A stretch of 64,000 nt of DNA from assembly GCF_013200955.2 (NCBI RefSeq), contig NZ_CP053697.2, forward strand, positions 3,968,001 to 4,032,000, read 5' to 3'. The position numbers were made by a program, and so were the translations under genes. The first letter of the stretch is position 1. Every line of letters begins with the position of its first letter. Under the pieces are notes generated by a model. That model ran no database searches, had not been told where the DNA came from, and saw nothing but the letters and a program-made list of their open reading frames with translations. Of the stretch, positions 44,981 through 53,925 are shown one piece after another. Source of the stretch: Pseudomonas campi. GTDB lineage: Bacteria; Pseudomonadota; Gammaproteobacteria; Pseudomonadales; Pseudomonadaceae.

Positions 44981-46030
44981 TTAGTGGTTGGCCTGCATCT
45001 CCGCCAACAGCAGGGCAACCAGTTCGCCCGCCGGCAGCTCGCGGGCCAGCGGTGCGCCCTGCCCGGCCCACTGCGCGGCGAAGTCATGGCAACCCTGGGC
45101 GCTGGCTGCCGCGTGCAGGGCCTTGGCCGCGTCGTAGGCGATCGGGTAATCCGGCAGCGCCGCGGCGAACTCGCCATACAGGCGATTGGGCAGGCCGCGC
45201 GCCGGGCGCCCGGAGATGTTCGCGGTGATCTGCGTGCGCTGAGCCTGCTCACTGCGCAGCGCCGCCCGGTACGGCGCATTGGCCGCCGACTCGGGACAGA
45301 GCACGAAGGCCGTGCCCAACTGCACGCCGGCCGCACCCAGGGCCAGCGCCGCATTGATCGCGGCGCCGTCCATGATGCCGCCCGCGGCGATCACCGGCAG
45401 CGTGGTCTGCGTCACCAGCAGACGCACCAGCGCCAGGGTGCCGATGGCCGCGTCGCCCGCCTCGGGCTCGAACACCCCGCGGTGACCGCCGGCCTCGATG
45501 CCCTGAGCCACCAGCGCATCGACGCCCGCCGCCTCGGCCAGGCGCGCTTCGGCCAGATTGGTGACGCAGGCCAGCACACGCAGGCCGGCCTGCTGCAACG
45601 CCGCGATCCAGGCCCGCGGCGGCAGCCCGAAGTGCAGGCTAACCACCGCCGGGCGCTCCTCCAGGAGCATCGTCAGCATGGCCGGATCGGCCAGGAAGCT
45701 GCGGTAGATTTCCGTCAGCCGCGCCGGCGGCTCGGCGCCGAATTCGCCGAACAACGGCCGCAGTTGCTCCAGCCAGGCTGCCTCGCGGGAGCCATCGGCC
45801 AGCGCCGGGCGGTGGCAGAACAGGTTGACGTTGAAGGGCGCGTCCGTCAGCGCGCGGGTCGCGGCGATCAGCGCGCGCGCCTGCTCCGGCGTGCTGGCAC
45901 CAATTCCCAGCGAGCCCAGGCCACCGGCATCCGACACTGCCGCCGCCAGCGCCGGAGTGGACACGCCGACCATCGGCGCCTGGATCAGCGGATGGCGGAT
46001 ACCCAGCAGTTCGGTGAGCACGGCAGACAT
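44981..46030 (-). CDS. nitronate monooxygenase family protein (FMN)
   Basis: A 349-residue TIM-barrel FMN enzyme. [21 protein letters not shown] opens the barrel; [18 protein letters not shown] and IAAGGIMDG with GVQLGTAFV bind FMN phosphate. Members oxidise alkyl nitronates to carbonyl compounds and nitrite; related enzymes act on enoyl-ACP or as quinone reductases, so the substrate is uncertain. Confidence 0.9.
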   Translation of the reverse strand: MSAVLTELLGIRHPLIQAPMVGVSTPALAAAVSDAGGLGSLGIGASTPEQARALIAATRALTDAPFNVNLFCHRPALADGSREAAWLEQLRPLFGEFGAEPPARLTEIYRSFLADPAMLTMLLEERPAVVSLHFGLPPRAWIAALQQAGLRVLACVTNLAEARLAEAAGVDALVAQGIEAGGHRGVFEPEAGDAAIGTLALVRLLVTQTTLPVIAAGGIMDGAAINAALALGAAGVQLGTAFVLCPESAANAPYRAALRSEQAQRTQITANISGRPARGLPNRLYGEFAAALPDYPIAYDAAKALHAAASAQGCHDFAAQWAGQGAPLARELPAGELVALLLAEMQANH

Positions 46031-46179
46031 GGCGAAGAACTCCTACCCAAGAGAGTCGCCAATCTGCCGCAATCCACGCCGTGCCGCCAGCCTGATCGGC
46101 CGCCTGCGACCTATGTCCAATGGGCAAATGCGCGGCAAGCGCCGACCATGCTGACATCTCCGCCATCAGGGCAGCCCGC

Positions 46180-48108
46180 ATGCAGTCCAAGGAAAGCAGC
46201 GCCGCCGGCAAGACCGCCGTGCTGCAGAACATCCACGGCACCATGGAGTTTCTGCGCAAGTATCCGCCGTTCAACCAGATGGACAGCGCCCAGCTGGCCT
46301 ACCTGGTCGAGCACTGCCAGCTGCGCTTCTACGGCGCCGGCGAGAGCATCATCAAGCCCGCCGACGGCCCGGTGCAGCACTTCTACATCGTCAAGCAGGG
46401 CCTGGTGGTCGGCGAGCGCCCGCATTCGGCCAAACGCGGCAGCGAGACTACCTTCGAGATCGCCAGCGGCGAGTGCTTCCCACTGGCCGCCCTGCTCGGC
46501 GAACGCGCCACCCGCACCGAACACCTGGCCGGCGAAGACACTTTCTGCCTGCTGCTGGGCAAAGAAGCCTTCGTCCGCCTGTTCAGCCAGAGCGCACCGT
46601 TTCGCGACTTCGCCCTGCGCGGGGTGAGCAGCCTGCTCGACCAGGTCAACCAGCAGGTGCAGCTGCGCGCCGCGGAAAGCCTCGGCGCGCAGTACTCGCT
46701 GGACACCTCGCTGCGCGAACTGGCCATGCAACAACCGGTCGGCTGCAGCGCTGAAACGCCGCTGCGCGAGGCGGTGCGGCGCATGCACGAGCAGCATGTC
46801 GGCAGCATCGTCATCGTCGATGAAGGCAACCGCCCGCTGGGCATCTTCACCCTGCGCGACCTGCGTCGGGTGGTCGCCGATGGCAGCTCGCTGGAGCAGC
46901 CGATCGAGGCGCTGATGACCCAGCGCCCCTTCCACCTGTCGCCCCAGGCCAGTGCTTTCGATGCCGCCCTGGCGATGACCGAACGGCATATCGCCCACGT
47001 CTGCCTGGTCGAGCACGGCCAGCTGGTCGGCGTGGTTTCCGAGCGCGACCTGTTCTCCCTGCAGCGGGTCGACCTGGTGCACCTGGCGCGCACCATCCGC
47101 CATGCCGGCAAGGTCGAGACCCTGGCCGCCCTGCGCAGCGACATCCGCCTGCTGGTCGAACGCATGCTGGCCCACGGCGCCAGCTCGACGCAGATCACCC
47201 AGCTGGTCACCCTGCTCAACGACCACACCGTGTGCCGGGTGATCGAGCTGTGCATCGAGGAACTCGGCGACCCCGGCGTGCCGTTCAGCTGGCTGTGCTT
47301 CGGCAGCGAGGGACGCCGCGAACAGACCCTGCACACCGACCAGGACAACGGCATCCTCTTCGACGCGGCCAGCGCCGAGGAGGCCGAGGCCATCCGCCAG
47401 CGCTTGCTGCCCCTGGCCAAACGCATCAACCAGCAGCTGGCGCTGTGTGGCTTCAGCCTCTGCCCGGGCAACATCATGGCCGGCAACCCGGCGCTGTGCC
47501 TGTCGCGCAGCGAGTGGGCACGACGCTTCAGCAGCTTCGTGCGCGAGGCCAGCCCGGAGAACCTGCTCGGCTCCAGCATTTACTTCGACCTGCGGGTGAT
47601 CTGGGGCGACGAGGACGGCGGCGCGCAACTGCGCCAGCAACTGTTTGCCGAGATCCGCGACAACAGCCTGTTCCAGCGCATGCTGGCAGCCAACGCCCTG
47701 CAACACCGGCCACCGGTGGGGCGCTTCCGCGACTTCGTGGTGGCCCGCAGCGGCGCCGAGAAGGACACCCTCGACCTCAAGACCGAAGGCCTCACTCCCT
47801 TCGTCGATGGTGCCCGCCTGCTCGCCTTGGTCCACGGCGTCGAGGATTGCAACACCCAGCGGCGCTTCGCCGAGCTGGTCGAAAAAGGCGTGATCGATAC
47901 CCTCGACGGCGCCGCCTATGAGGAGGCCTACCACTTCATCCAGCAGACCCGCCTGCAACTGCACCAGCAGCAGGCGCTGCAGGGCCTGCCGTTTTCCAAC
48001 CGCCTCGACCCGGACAGCCTCAACCAGCTGGACCGGCGCATCCTGCGCGAGTCGTTCCGCCAGGCCCAGCGCCTGCAAGCCAGCCTGGCGCTGCGCTATC
48101 AGCTATGA
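46180..48108 (+). CDS. cNMP-binding / CBS / DUF294 nucleotidyltransferase-like protein
   Basis: A 642-residue signalling protein. An N-terminal cyclic-nucleotide-binding fold (about 20-140), two CBS domains (about 170-300, with HVGSIVIVDEGNRPLGIFT and HVCLVEHGQLVGVVSERD), then a nucleotidyltransferase domain with GSEGRREQTLHTDQDNG (about 385-400) and the DUF294 C-terminal helical domain. It overlaps the exonuclease gene by four bases. In Pseudomonas this pair often lies near acetate metabolism genes. The start at 46180 is favoured by family length. Confidence 0.9.
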   Translation: MQSKESSAAGKTAVLQNIHGTMEFLRKYPPFNQMDSAQLAYLVEHCQLRFYGAGESIIKPADGPVQHFYIVKQGLVVGERPHSAKRGSETTFEIASGECFPLAALLGERATRTEHLAGEDTFCLLLGKEAFVRLFSQSAPFRDFALRGVSSLLDQVNQQVQLRAAESLGAQYSLDTSLRELAMQQPVGCSAETPLREAVRRMHEQHVGSIVIVDEGNRPLGIFTLRDLRRVVADGSSLEQPIEALMTQRPFHLSPQASAFDAALAMTERHIAHVCLVEHGQLVGVVSERDLFSLQRVDLVHLARTIRHAGKVETLAALRSDIRLLVERMLAHGASSTQITQLVTLLNDHTVCRVIELCIEELGDPGVPFSWLCFGSEGRREQTLHTDQDNGILFDAASAEEAEAIRQRLLPLAKRINQQLALCGFSLCPGNIMAGNPALCLSRSEWARRFSSFVREASPENLLGSSIYFDLRVIWGDEDGGAQLRQQLFAEIRDNSLFQRMLAANALQHRPPVGRFRDFVVARSGAEKDTLDLKTEGLTPFVDGARLLALVHGVEDCNTQRRFAELVEKGVIDTLDGAAYEEAYHFIQQTRLQLHQQQALQGLPFSNRLDPDSLNQLDRRILRESFRQAQRLQASLALRYQL

Positions 48109-48812
48109 GCATCTTCAACTGGATCCGCCGCGACACCCCGCCCCTGAGCGCCGCCCAGCAACAGCGCCTGGCCGCGCTGCAACCCGCCGCACCTCTGGGC
48201 GATGCGCCGCTACAACAACAGCGTCTGGTGGTGCTTGACCTGGAAACCAGCGGCCTAAACCTGCAGCGCGACCAGCTGCTGGCGATCGGCGCGGTGGTGA
48301 TCGAAGACGGCGCCATCGACTTCAGCCAGCAGTTCGAATGCACCCTGCACCGTGCCGGGCACCAGGCCAGCGCCAGTACCCTGATCCACGGCATCGCGCC
48401 CAGCGCCATCGCCGCCGGCACCGATCCCGCCGAGGCGCTGCTGGCCTTTATGGAGTTCCTCGGCGACAGCCCGCTGCTGGCCTTCCACGCCGGCTTCGAC
48501 CAGCACATGCTCGGCCGCGCCCTGCGCGAGAGCCTCGGTTACCGCCTGCGCCACGCCTTCCTCGATGTCGCCGAACTGGCGCCGCTGCTGTGCCCCGAAG
48601 TCAGCCTGCGCCACGCCGGACTGGACGACTGGCTGGCGCACTTCCAGCTGCAGGCCGCCGAGCGCCACAACGCCAGCGCCGACGCCCTGGCCACCGCCGA
48701 GCTGGCGCTGATCCTGTTCAGCAAGGCGCGCCGCCAGAAGCTGGACAGCCTGGCCGCCCTCGACCAGCGCCTGCAGGGCCGGCGTCGGCGCCAGCGTGCG
48801 CCGTCGCTGTAG
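48105..48812 (+). CDS. DnaQ-like 3'-5' exonuclease
   Basis: A 235-residue DEDDh exonuclease. Exo I VLDLETSGL (Asp-x-Glu, about residue 44), Exo II HAGFDQHML, and Exo III ERHNASADALATA (His and Asp). Similar to the epsilon proofreading fold but short and without a polymerase link; role unclear. Translationally coupled to the DUF294 gene (ATGA). Confidence 0.9.
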   Translation: MSIFNWIRRDTPPLSAAQQQRLAALQPAAPLGDAPLQQQRLVVLDLETSGLNLQRDQLLAIGAVVIEDGAIDFSQQFECTLHRAGHQASASTLIHGIAPSAIAAGTDPAEALLAFMEFLGDSPLLAFHAGFDQHMLGRALRESLGYRLRHAFLDVAELAPLLCPEVSLRHAGLDDWLAHFQLQAAERHNASADALATAELALILFSKARRQKLDSLAALDQRLQGRRRRQRAPSL

Positions 48813-48825
48813 ATCGACCGATAGC

Positions 48826-48844
48826 CAGACTCAATATCATTAGT
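48826..48844 (-). promoter_or_regulatory. candidate Fur box upstream of the PepSY pair
   Basis: On the minus strand ACTAATGATATTGAGTCTG matches 12 of 19 bases of the Fur consensus by hand alignment. A TAGAAT -10-like hexamer follows at 48881. PepSY proteins of the PiuB type are often iron-regulated. Confidence 0.35.
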
Positions 48845-48929
48845 AAACAATTCTCGATTCCCCTGGCGTCGGGCGCTCACTAGAATGTCGGCACCTCTCC
48901 TGCCGACAGCTTCTGCGCACCTAAACCCC

Positions 48930-50057
48930 ATGCACTCACGCACTATCCGCCGCTGGTCCGTCATCCACACCTGGAGCAGCCTGGTCTGCACCCTGTTCCT
49001 GTTGATGCTGGCCCTGACCGGCCTGCCGCTGATCTTCCACCACGAGCTGGAACACCTGCTTGGCGAGGCGCCGCAGCTGCGCGAGCTGCCGGCCGACAGC
49101 CCGCGCCTGGACCTGCAGCAGCTGGTCGAGGCGGCCGAACGGGCGCGCCCCCATGAGGTGGTGCAATACCTCGGCTGGGAAGCGGACGAACCCAACGGCG
49201 TGGTGACCATCATGGCCGCCACCGCCGGCACCGAACCCAACTCCTCGCACACCTTCATGCTCGACGCCCGCAGCGGCGAGGCCGTGGCCATGCCGGCGGC
49301 CAACGGCGGTTTCATGATGCTGATGCTGCGCCTGCACGTGGATATGTTCGCCGGCCTGCCGGGCAAGCTGCTGCTGGCCTTGATGGGCATTCTCTTCGTG
49401 CTGGCGATCATTTCCGGCGTGGTGCTCTATGCCCCGTTCATGCGCCGCCTGCCCTTCGCCGCCGTGCGCCGCGACAAGTCCACGCGCCTGCGCTGGCTCG
49501 ACCTGCACAACCTGATCGGCATCGTCACCCTGACCTGGGCCCTGGTGGTCGGCGTCACCGGGGTGATCAGCGCCACCGCCGACCTGCTGATCGAGGCCTG
49601 GCGCAATGACACCCTGGCGGCGATGGTCGCGCCCTACCGCAACGCCCCGCCGCTGACCCAGCGCGCCCCAGCCAGCGACCTGCTGCAGATCGCCAGCCAG
49701 GCCGCACCCGGCATGCAGGCGGACTTCATCGCCTTCCCCGGCACGCGCTTCTCCAGCGCGCACCACTACGCGGTGTTCATGGTCGGCAGCACGCACCTCA
49801 CCGCGCACCTGTGGACCCCGGTGCTGATCGACGCGCAAACCCTGGCCGTGACCGCCGTCGGCACGCGCCCCTGGTACATGGACGCCCTGGCCATGTCGCA
49901 GCCGCTGCACTTCGGCGACTACGGCGGCCGGCCGATGCAGATCCTCTGGGCCGTGCTGGATGTGCTGACCATCATCGTCCTGGGCAGCGGCCTGTACCTC
50001 TGGTGGGTGCGCCGCCGCGCGCCGCGCGCGGCCCTGCGCGACGAGGTGGTGGCATGA
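48930..50057 (+). CDS. PepSY-associated TM helix protein (PiuB-like)
   Basis: About 375 residues with four membrane helices: residues about 12-32 (VCTLFLLMLALTGLPLIF), 145-170 (LLLALMGILFVLAIISGVVL), 190-212, and 340-360. PepSY-like domains lie between. Conserved His residues (VIHTWSS, FHHELEH, LHVDMFAG, LHNLIG) resemble those of iron-uptake-linked reductase-like proteins. The ATG at 48885 overlaps a -10-like TAGAAT, so 48930 was preferred; neither has a clear Shine-Dalgarno. It overlaps the next gene as ATGA. Confidence 0.85.
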   Translation: MHSRTIRRWSVIHTWSSLVCTLFLLMLALTGLPLIFHHELEHLLGEAPQLRELPADSPRLDLQQLVEAAERARPHEVVQYLGWEADEPNGVVTIMAATAGTEPNSSHTFMLDARSGEAVAMPAANGGFMMLMLRLHVDMFAGLPGKLLLALMGILFVLAIISGVVLYAPFMRRLPFAAVRRDKSTRLRWLDLHNLIGIVTLTWALVVGVTGVISATADLLIEAWRNDTLAAMVAPYRNAPPLTQRAPASDLLQIASQAAPGMQADFIAFPGTRFSSAHHYAVFMVGSTHLTAHLWTPVLIDAQTLAVTAVGTRPWYMDALAMSQPLHFGDYGGRPMQILWAVLDVLTIIVLGSGLYLWWVRRRAPRAALRDEVVA

Positions 50058-50218
50058 GGCAAGCGACCTTCGCCCTGCCGACCGTACTGGCCCTGCTGGG
50101 CGCCGCCGGACTGTTCGCCGCCCTGCTCGGCGATGGCTGGTGGGACGCCCTGGCCTGGCTCGGCCTGGGTCTGCCGGCCGTGCTCGGCGTCTGGCCGCTG
50201 TGGCCACGGCGCGGCTGA
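50054..50218 (+). CDS. 54-residue two-helix membrane protein in the PepSY unit
   Basis: Starts in an ATGA overlap with the PepSY gene. Two hydrophobic helices (ALPTVLALLGAAGLFAALL and ALAWLGLGLPAVLGVWPL) separated by GDGWWD, ending in basic PRRG. Such a small partner is often found after PiuB-like genes. Function unknown. Confidence 0.7.
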   Translation: MRQATFALPTVLALLGAAGLFAALLGDGWWDALAWLGLGLPAVLGVWPLWPRRG

Positions 50219-50284
50219 AGCCTGCACTCGCGCGGCCCGGAATGATCACCTAGAGTGGGCGCACCATCCCCAGCAGGTGAGTTC

Positions 50285-51757
50285 ATGGCCAGCGAGTCCC
50301 CCGTTCTCGGCGTTGCCATCATCGGCGCCGGCTTCTCCGGCATCGGCATGGCGATCCGCCTGCATCAGGCCGGCATCGACGATTACCTGGTCCTCGAACG
50401 GGCCGCCAGCATCGGCGGCACCTGGCGCGACAACCACTATCCGGGCGCCGCCTGCGATGTCGAATCGCACCTCTATTCGTTCTCCTTCGAGCCGCGCGCC
50501 CACTGGTCACGCAAGTACTCCGGGCAGGCGGAAATCCTCGATTACCTGCAGCACTGCGTGACGCGCTACGGCCTGGCCCCGCGCATCCGCTGCAATGCCG
50601 CGCTCGCTGGCGCCGACTATGACCAGGCGGCCGGTCTCTGGTGCCTGCGCCTGGCCGATGGCGAGACGCTGCGCGCCCGGGTGCTGATCAGCGCCGTCGG
50701 CGCGCTCAGCGAGCCGAGCATTGCGCCGCTGCCGGGGCTGGCGGAGTTTCGCGGGGTGCAGTTCCACTCGGCGCAGTGGAACCATCAGCATGACCTGCGC
50801 GGCAAGCGCGTGGCGGTGATCGGCACCGGCGCCAGCGCCATCCAGTTCGTCCCGCAGATCGCCGAGCAGGCCGGGCAGCTGCTGCTGTTCCAGCGCACGC
50901 CGCCGTGGATCCTGCCCAAGGCCGACCGGCGCTTCAGCGCCACCGAGCAGCGCCTGCTGCAGCTGGCGCCCTGGCAGAAGGCCTACCGCGCGCTGATCTA
51001 CTGGATCAACGAGTCCCGCGCGCCCGGCTTCACCCGCAGCAGCGACTGGCTGCTCAAGCCGGCCGAGGCCATGGCCCGCCACCATCTGCAGCGCCAGGTC
51101 GCCGACCCGGCCCTGCGCGCCGCGCTGACCCCGGACTACCGCATCGGCTGCAAGCGCATCCTGATCGCCAACGACTACTACCCGGCCCTGCAACGGCCCA
51201 ACGTGCAACTGGTGCAGAGCGCCATCAGCCGGGTCGGGGCGGACTGCATCGACAGCGCCGACGGCGTGCGCCATCCGGTCGATACGCTGATCTTCGCCAC
51301 CGGCTTTCGCGCCACCGAATACCTCAGCGGCGTGGACATCCGCGGCCGCGCCGGGCTGCCCCTGGGCCAGGCCTGGCAGGCGGGCGCCGAGTCCTACCTG
51401 GGTATCGCCTGCGCCGACTTCCCCAACTTCTTCATGCTCACCGGGCCGAATACCGGCCTGGGCCACAGTTCGATGATCTTCATGATCGAGGCGCAGATCC
51501 ACTTCATCCGCCAGGCCATCCAGCACCTGCGCCGCGCCAACCTGCGCAGCATCGAGGTGCGCCGCGAGGTGCAGCAGGCCTTCGCCCGCGAAGTGCGCCA
51601 GCGCATGGCCAGCTCGGTGTGGGCCAGCGGCTGTCGCAGCTGGTACCTGGACGCCGCCGGCCACAACACCACCCTGTGGCCGGCCAGCACCCTGGCCTAC
51701 TGGCGCCGCACCCGGCACTGGCGTGCCAGTGAATTTGCCCTGGAAAGCCAGGCCTGA
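50285..51757 (+). CDS. Baeyer-Villiger flavin monooxygenase
   Basis: A 490-residue two-dinucleotide-fold enzyme. FAD site GAGFSGIG (residues 14-21), second motif GTWRDNHYPGAACD, the Baeyer-Villiger fingerprint FRGVQFHSAQW (FxGxxxHxxxW) near residue 157, and the NADPH site IGTGASAIQ near 180. It would insert oxygen next to a ketone; the substrate is unknown. TAGAGT at about 50253 resembles a -10. The ATG at 50285 gives the family start. Confidence 0.92.
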   Translation: MASESPVLGVAIIGAGFSGIGMAIRLHQAGIDDYLVLERAASIGGTWRDNHYPGAACDVESHLYSFSFEPRAHWSRKYSGQAEILDYLQHCVTRYGLAPRIRCNAALAGADYDQAAGLWCLRLADGETLRARVLISAVGALSEPSIAPLPGLAEFRGVQFHSAQWNHQHDLRGKRVAVIGTGASAIQFVPQIAEQAGQLLLFQRTPPWILPKADRRFSATEQRLLQLAPWQKAYRALIYWINESRAPGFTRSSDWLLKPAEAMARHHLQRQVADPALRAALTPDYRIGCKRILIANDYYPALQRPNVQLVQSAISRVGADCIDSADGVRHPVDTLIFATGFRATEYLSGVDIRGRAGLPLGQAWQAGAESYLGIACADFPNFFMLTGPNTGLGHSSMIFMIEAQIHFIRQAIQHLRRANLRSIEVRREVQQAFAREVRQRMASSVWASGCRSWYLDAAGHNTTLWPASTLAYWRRTRHWRASEFALESQA

Positions 51758-51827
51758 GTTCTGCGTAGCACCAGGCAAGGCAAGATCGGCGATGCGTGCT
51801 GTCTAACCAAGCACATGCGCCCAACTC

Positions 51828-51879
51828 GTAGCCCGGATGCAATCCGGGAAATTCCGCTCCCGGATTGCATCCGGGCTAC
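51828..51879. repeat. REP-like hairpin, GTAGCCCGGATGCAATCC family
   Basis: Arms GTAGCCCGGATGCAATCCGG and CCGGATTGCATCCGGGCTAC with a short loop; same family as 352-418. Confidence 0.85.
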
Positions 51880-51906
51880 GCTTGCTCACCTGCTAAGGAG
51901 CCCCCG

Positions 51907-52530
51907 ATGAGCACTATGACCCTGTTCCATTCCCCCTCTTCGCCCTTCGTACGCAAGGTGCTGGTGCTGCTGCACGAGACCGGACAGAGCGAGCGCGTGG
52001 CTCTGCAGGCAGCGCAGCTGACGCCGCTCAGCCCGGACGCCGGGGTCGTCGAGAGCAACCCGGCCGGCAAGATTCCCGCCCTGCGCCTGGCCGATGGCTC
52101 GGTGCTGCACGACAGCCGGGTGATCCTCGATTACCTCGACCAGCAGCATGTCGGCGCGCCGTTGATCCCGCCTAGCGGCAGTGCGCGCTGGCGCCGCCTG
52201 ACCCTGGCCTCGTTGGCCGATGCCATCCTCGATGCGGCGGTGCTGATGCGCTACGAGACCTTCCTGCGGCCGCCGGAAAAGCGTTGGGACGAATGGTTGG
52301 CCGCGCAACAGGAGAAGATCGAGCGAGCCCTGGCCTACTTCGAGCAGGACTGCCTGGCCGAGCTGAGCAGCCACTTCGATATCGCCGCCCTCAGCCTGGC
52401 CTGCGCCCTCGGCTACCTCGACCTGCGCCAACCCGAGCTGGGCTGGCGTGAACGCTATGCCGGGCTGGCCGCCTGGTACGCCGATGTCAGCCAGCGGCCG
52501 TCGATGCTGGCGAGCATGCTTCCGGCCTGA
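51907..52530 (+). CDS. glutathione S-transferase family protein
   Basis: A 207-residue thioredoxin-fold plus helical protein. LFHSPSSPFVRKVLVLLHE opens the glutathione domain; NPAGKIPAL and LHDSRVILDYLDQ provide the cis-Pro and the glutathione-contacting Ser. The C-terminal half is helical. Shine-Dalgarno AAGGAG lies six bases before the ATG, directly after a REP hairpin. Confidence 0.92.
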   Translation: MSTMTLFHSPSSPFVRKVLVLLHETGQSERVALQAAQLTPLSPDAGVVESNPAGKIPALRLADGSVLHDSRVILDYLDQQHVGAPLIPPSGSARWRRLTLASLADAILDAAVLMRYETFLRPPEKRWDEWLAAQQEKIERALAYFEQDCLAELSSHFDIAALSLACALGYLDLRQPELGWRERYAGLAAWYADVSQRPSMLASMLPA

Positions 52531-52546
52531 GAGCCTCTCGGACACT

Positions 52547-52635
52547 CCCCTCTCCCACTTGTGGGAGAGGGGCCGGGGGAGAGGGTATGGGCCAGCACAC
52601 CCTCTCCCCAACCCTCTCCCGTGAACGGGAGAGGG
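52547..52635. repeat. double REP-like hairpin, CCCCTCTCCCAC family
   Basis: CCCCTCTCCCACTTGTGGGAGAGGGG, then CCGGGGGAGAGGG...CCCTCTCCCC, then CCCTCTCCCGTGAACGGGAGAGGG. An almost identical unit is at 57718-57806. Confidence 0.85.
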
Positions 52636-52701
52636 GGCAAAAGCGCTCCGCACCGGCCTCGACACGCCCGCTGGTGCGGCAGAAAAGAGCCTCAGCAGGC
52701 T

Positions 52702-53247
52702 CTAACCGAAGTAACCGAACACAATCAGCCCCTCGGCCGGGATCACCAGCAGCAGGCCTTCGTCCTTGTGGCTGTAGAACGCGCCGGGGCCGTGCATTGC
52801 GCGGAGGATACGCCGAGTCAGGGCCTGGTCGCTGTCGGCACATTGCAAGCCCAGCTCCACCGGCGAAATCTTTTCCCCTGCCGGGGTCGTCTGCCAGGGT
52901 TCATAGCGGTAATAAGGCTCGTCGGCATGCCCACGGGCCTGGCGCGCCTCGGCCAATGCGGCCAGGCCATGGCTGGCCAGACGCTGCCGCATGGCCGCCG
53001 ACATGCGCCACACCGCCACCCCGCAACCCTCGCGCAAGCCACTCTCGCCGCCGATCAGCACTACACCGGCCGGTTCGATGCCCGCTGGCAGGGCCGCGAT
53101 GGAGTGTTGCCGCTCGGCCACCTTGAACCCCAGGTACAGCACCAGCAACAACCAGCAGTACAGCAGCAGGCCGCGATAGAGCAGGCGGCCGAGCCAGCGG
53201 ACAGCCTGTCCCAGACGCGCATTCAGCACAGGAAATAACCCAGCCAC
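52702..53247 (-). CDS. hypothetical membrane-anchored protein (last of a four-gene chain)
   Basis: About 181 residues from a GTG start at 53247 (another GTG at 53229 would sit next to the upstream stop). One membrane helix at about 22-42 (LLYRGLLLYCWLLLVLYLGF), then a soluble domain with GVVLIGGESGLREGCGVAVW and YYRYEPWQTTPAGEKISPVEL. No family recognised. It overlaps the preceding small membrane gene. Confidence 0.65.
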   Translation of the reverse strand: MAGLFPVLNARLGQAVRWLGRLLYRGLLLYCWLLLVLYLGFKVAERQHSIAALPAGIEPAGVVLIGGESGLREGCGVAVWRMSAAMRQRLASHGLAALAEARQARGHADEPYYRYEPWQTTPAGEKISPVELGLQCADSDQALTRRILRAMHGPGAFYSHKDEGLLLVIPAEGLIVFGYFG

Positions 53248-53492
53248 AGCGCCACCACCAGCAATCCGCCAAGCTGCAGGCCACGACGCAGGAAGGCGCC
53301 GCGCTCGGCATCAACCCACGCCCAGGACGGCACTTGCAGGGCCAGGCTAAGCAGCGCCAACGGCGTGAAGAAGGCATTGAACGGCCAGGACGGCAGCAGC
53401 AGACCAAGCAACACGACCAGCAGGTAAGCCAGGGTGCTGCCGCTCATCAGGCCGACGCTGAAGTCCCATGCGTAAAAACGGCTTAGCGACAT
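53223..53492 (-). CDS. small membrane protein, three helices
   Basis: An 89-residue protein with hydrophobic segments at about 15-34, 38-56 and 70-88, ending LGYFLC. The start overlaps the 43-residue gene by ten bases and the stop overlaps the next gene. No family recognised. Confidence 0.65.
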   Translation of the reverse strand: MSLSRFYAWDFSVGLMSGSTLAYLLVVLLGLLLPSWPFNAFFTPLALLSLALQVPSWAWVDAERGAFLRRGLQLGGLLVVALWLGYFLC

Positions 53493-53614
53493 TTCGGCTG
53501 TTCCTTGTGCTGCGGTTTATCCAGCCCGCGCTGCGCAGCGAACAAGCGGGCAATGCGCCGCGCCAGCAGATGCCCCTGGCGCGCGTCCTCGCGCAAGCCG
53601 ACATGGCCGCTCAT
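53483..53614 (-). CDS. 43-residue basic peptide gene
   Basis: Begins in an ATGA overlap with the 100-residue membrane gene and ends ten bases inside the next one, so it fits the coupled chain. The product (MSGHVGLREDARQGHLLARR onward) is polar and basic with no membrane helix. No homology recognised; it could be non-coding spacer, but the precise overlaps favour translation. Confidence 0.5.
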   Translation of the reverse strand: MSGHVGLREDARQGHLLARRIARLFAAQRGLDKPQHKEQPKCR

Positions 53615-53913
53615 CGCACGTACCACAGGCGGAAGAAACCCAGCGCCAGCAACAGGGCGACCTGGGCCAGGGCCACGCACAGCTGCAGGAAGGACTGCAC
53701 ATGGCTATTGGCGGCGGCATCCGGAACACCGATCAGGGCGCTCCAGAAGGCCTCCGGCAGCAGCAGGCCGAGGCTGGCCAGCGGCTTGCCCGTCAGCATC
53801 AGGCCATCGATCAGGCTGAACTGGCCGACGAACATCAGGCCGATCAGCAACAGCCCGGCCACCACCAGGCCAAGGGCGAAACAGGCGGAAAACTGCATCA
53901 ACAGGCGAATCAT
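53611..53913 (-). CDS. small membrane protein (first of a four-gene chain)
   Basis: About 100 residues with helices at 8-32 (FSACFALGLVVAGLLLIGLMFV), 40-60 and 75-98, ending FFRLWYVR. Possible starts are ATG 53913 (AAGGAG six bases upstream, chosen) and ATG 53916. The Shine-Dalgarno abuts the arm of palindrome copy e. No family recognised. Confidence 0.68.
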   Translation of the reverse strand: MIRLLMQFSACFALGLVVAGLLLIGLMFVGQFSLIDGLMLTGKPLASLGLLLPEAFWSALIGVPDAAANSHVQSFLQLCVALAQVALLLALGFFRLWYVR

Positions 53914-53925
53914 CATCAACTCCTT

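Noticed and set aside
44876-45071. Short frames containing RVKNGLGMLIYSS or KLRFLGRFCLVWL, also at the other palindrome copies
   Set aside because: They are translations of the 142-bp palindrome and recur only because the DNA repeats.
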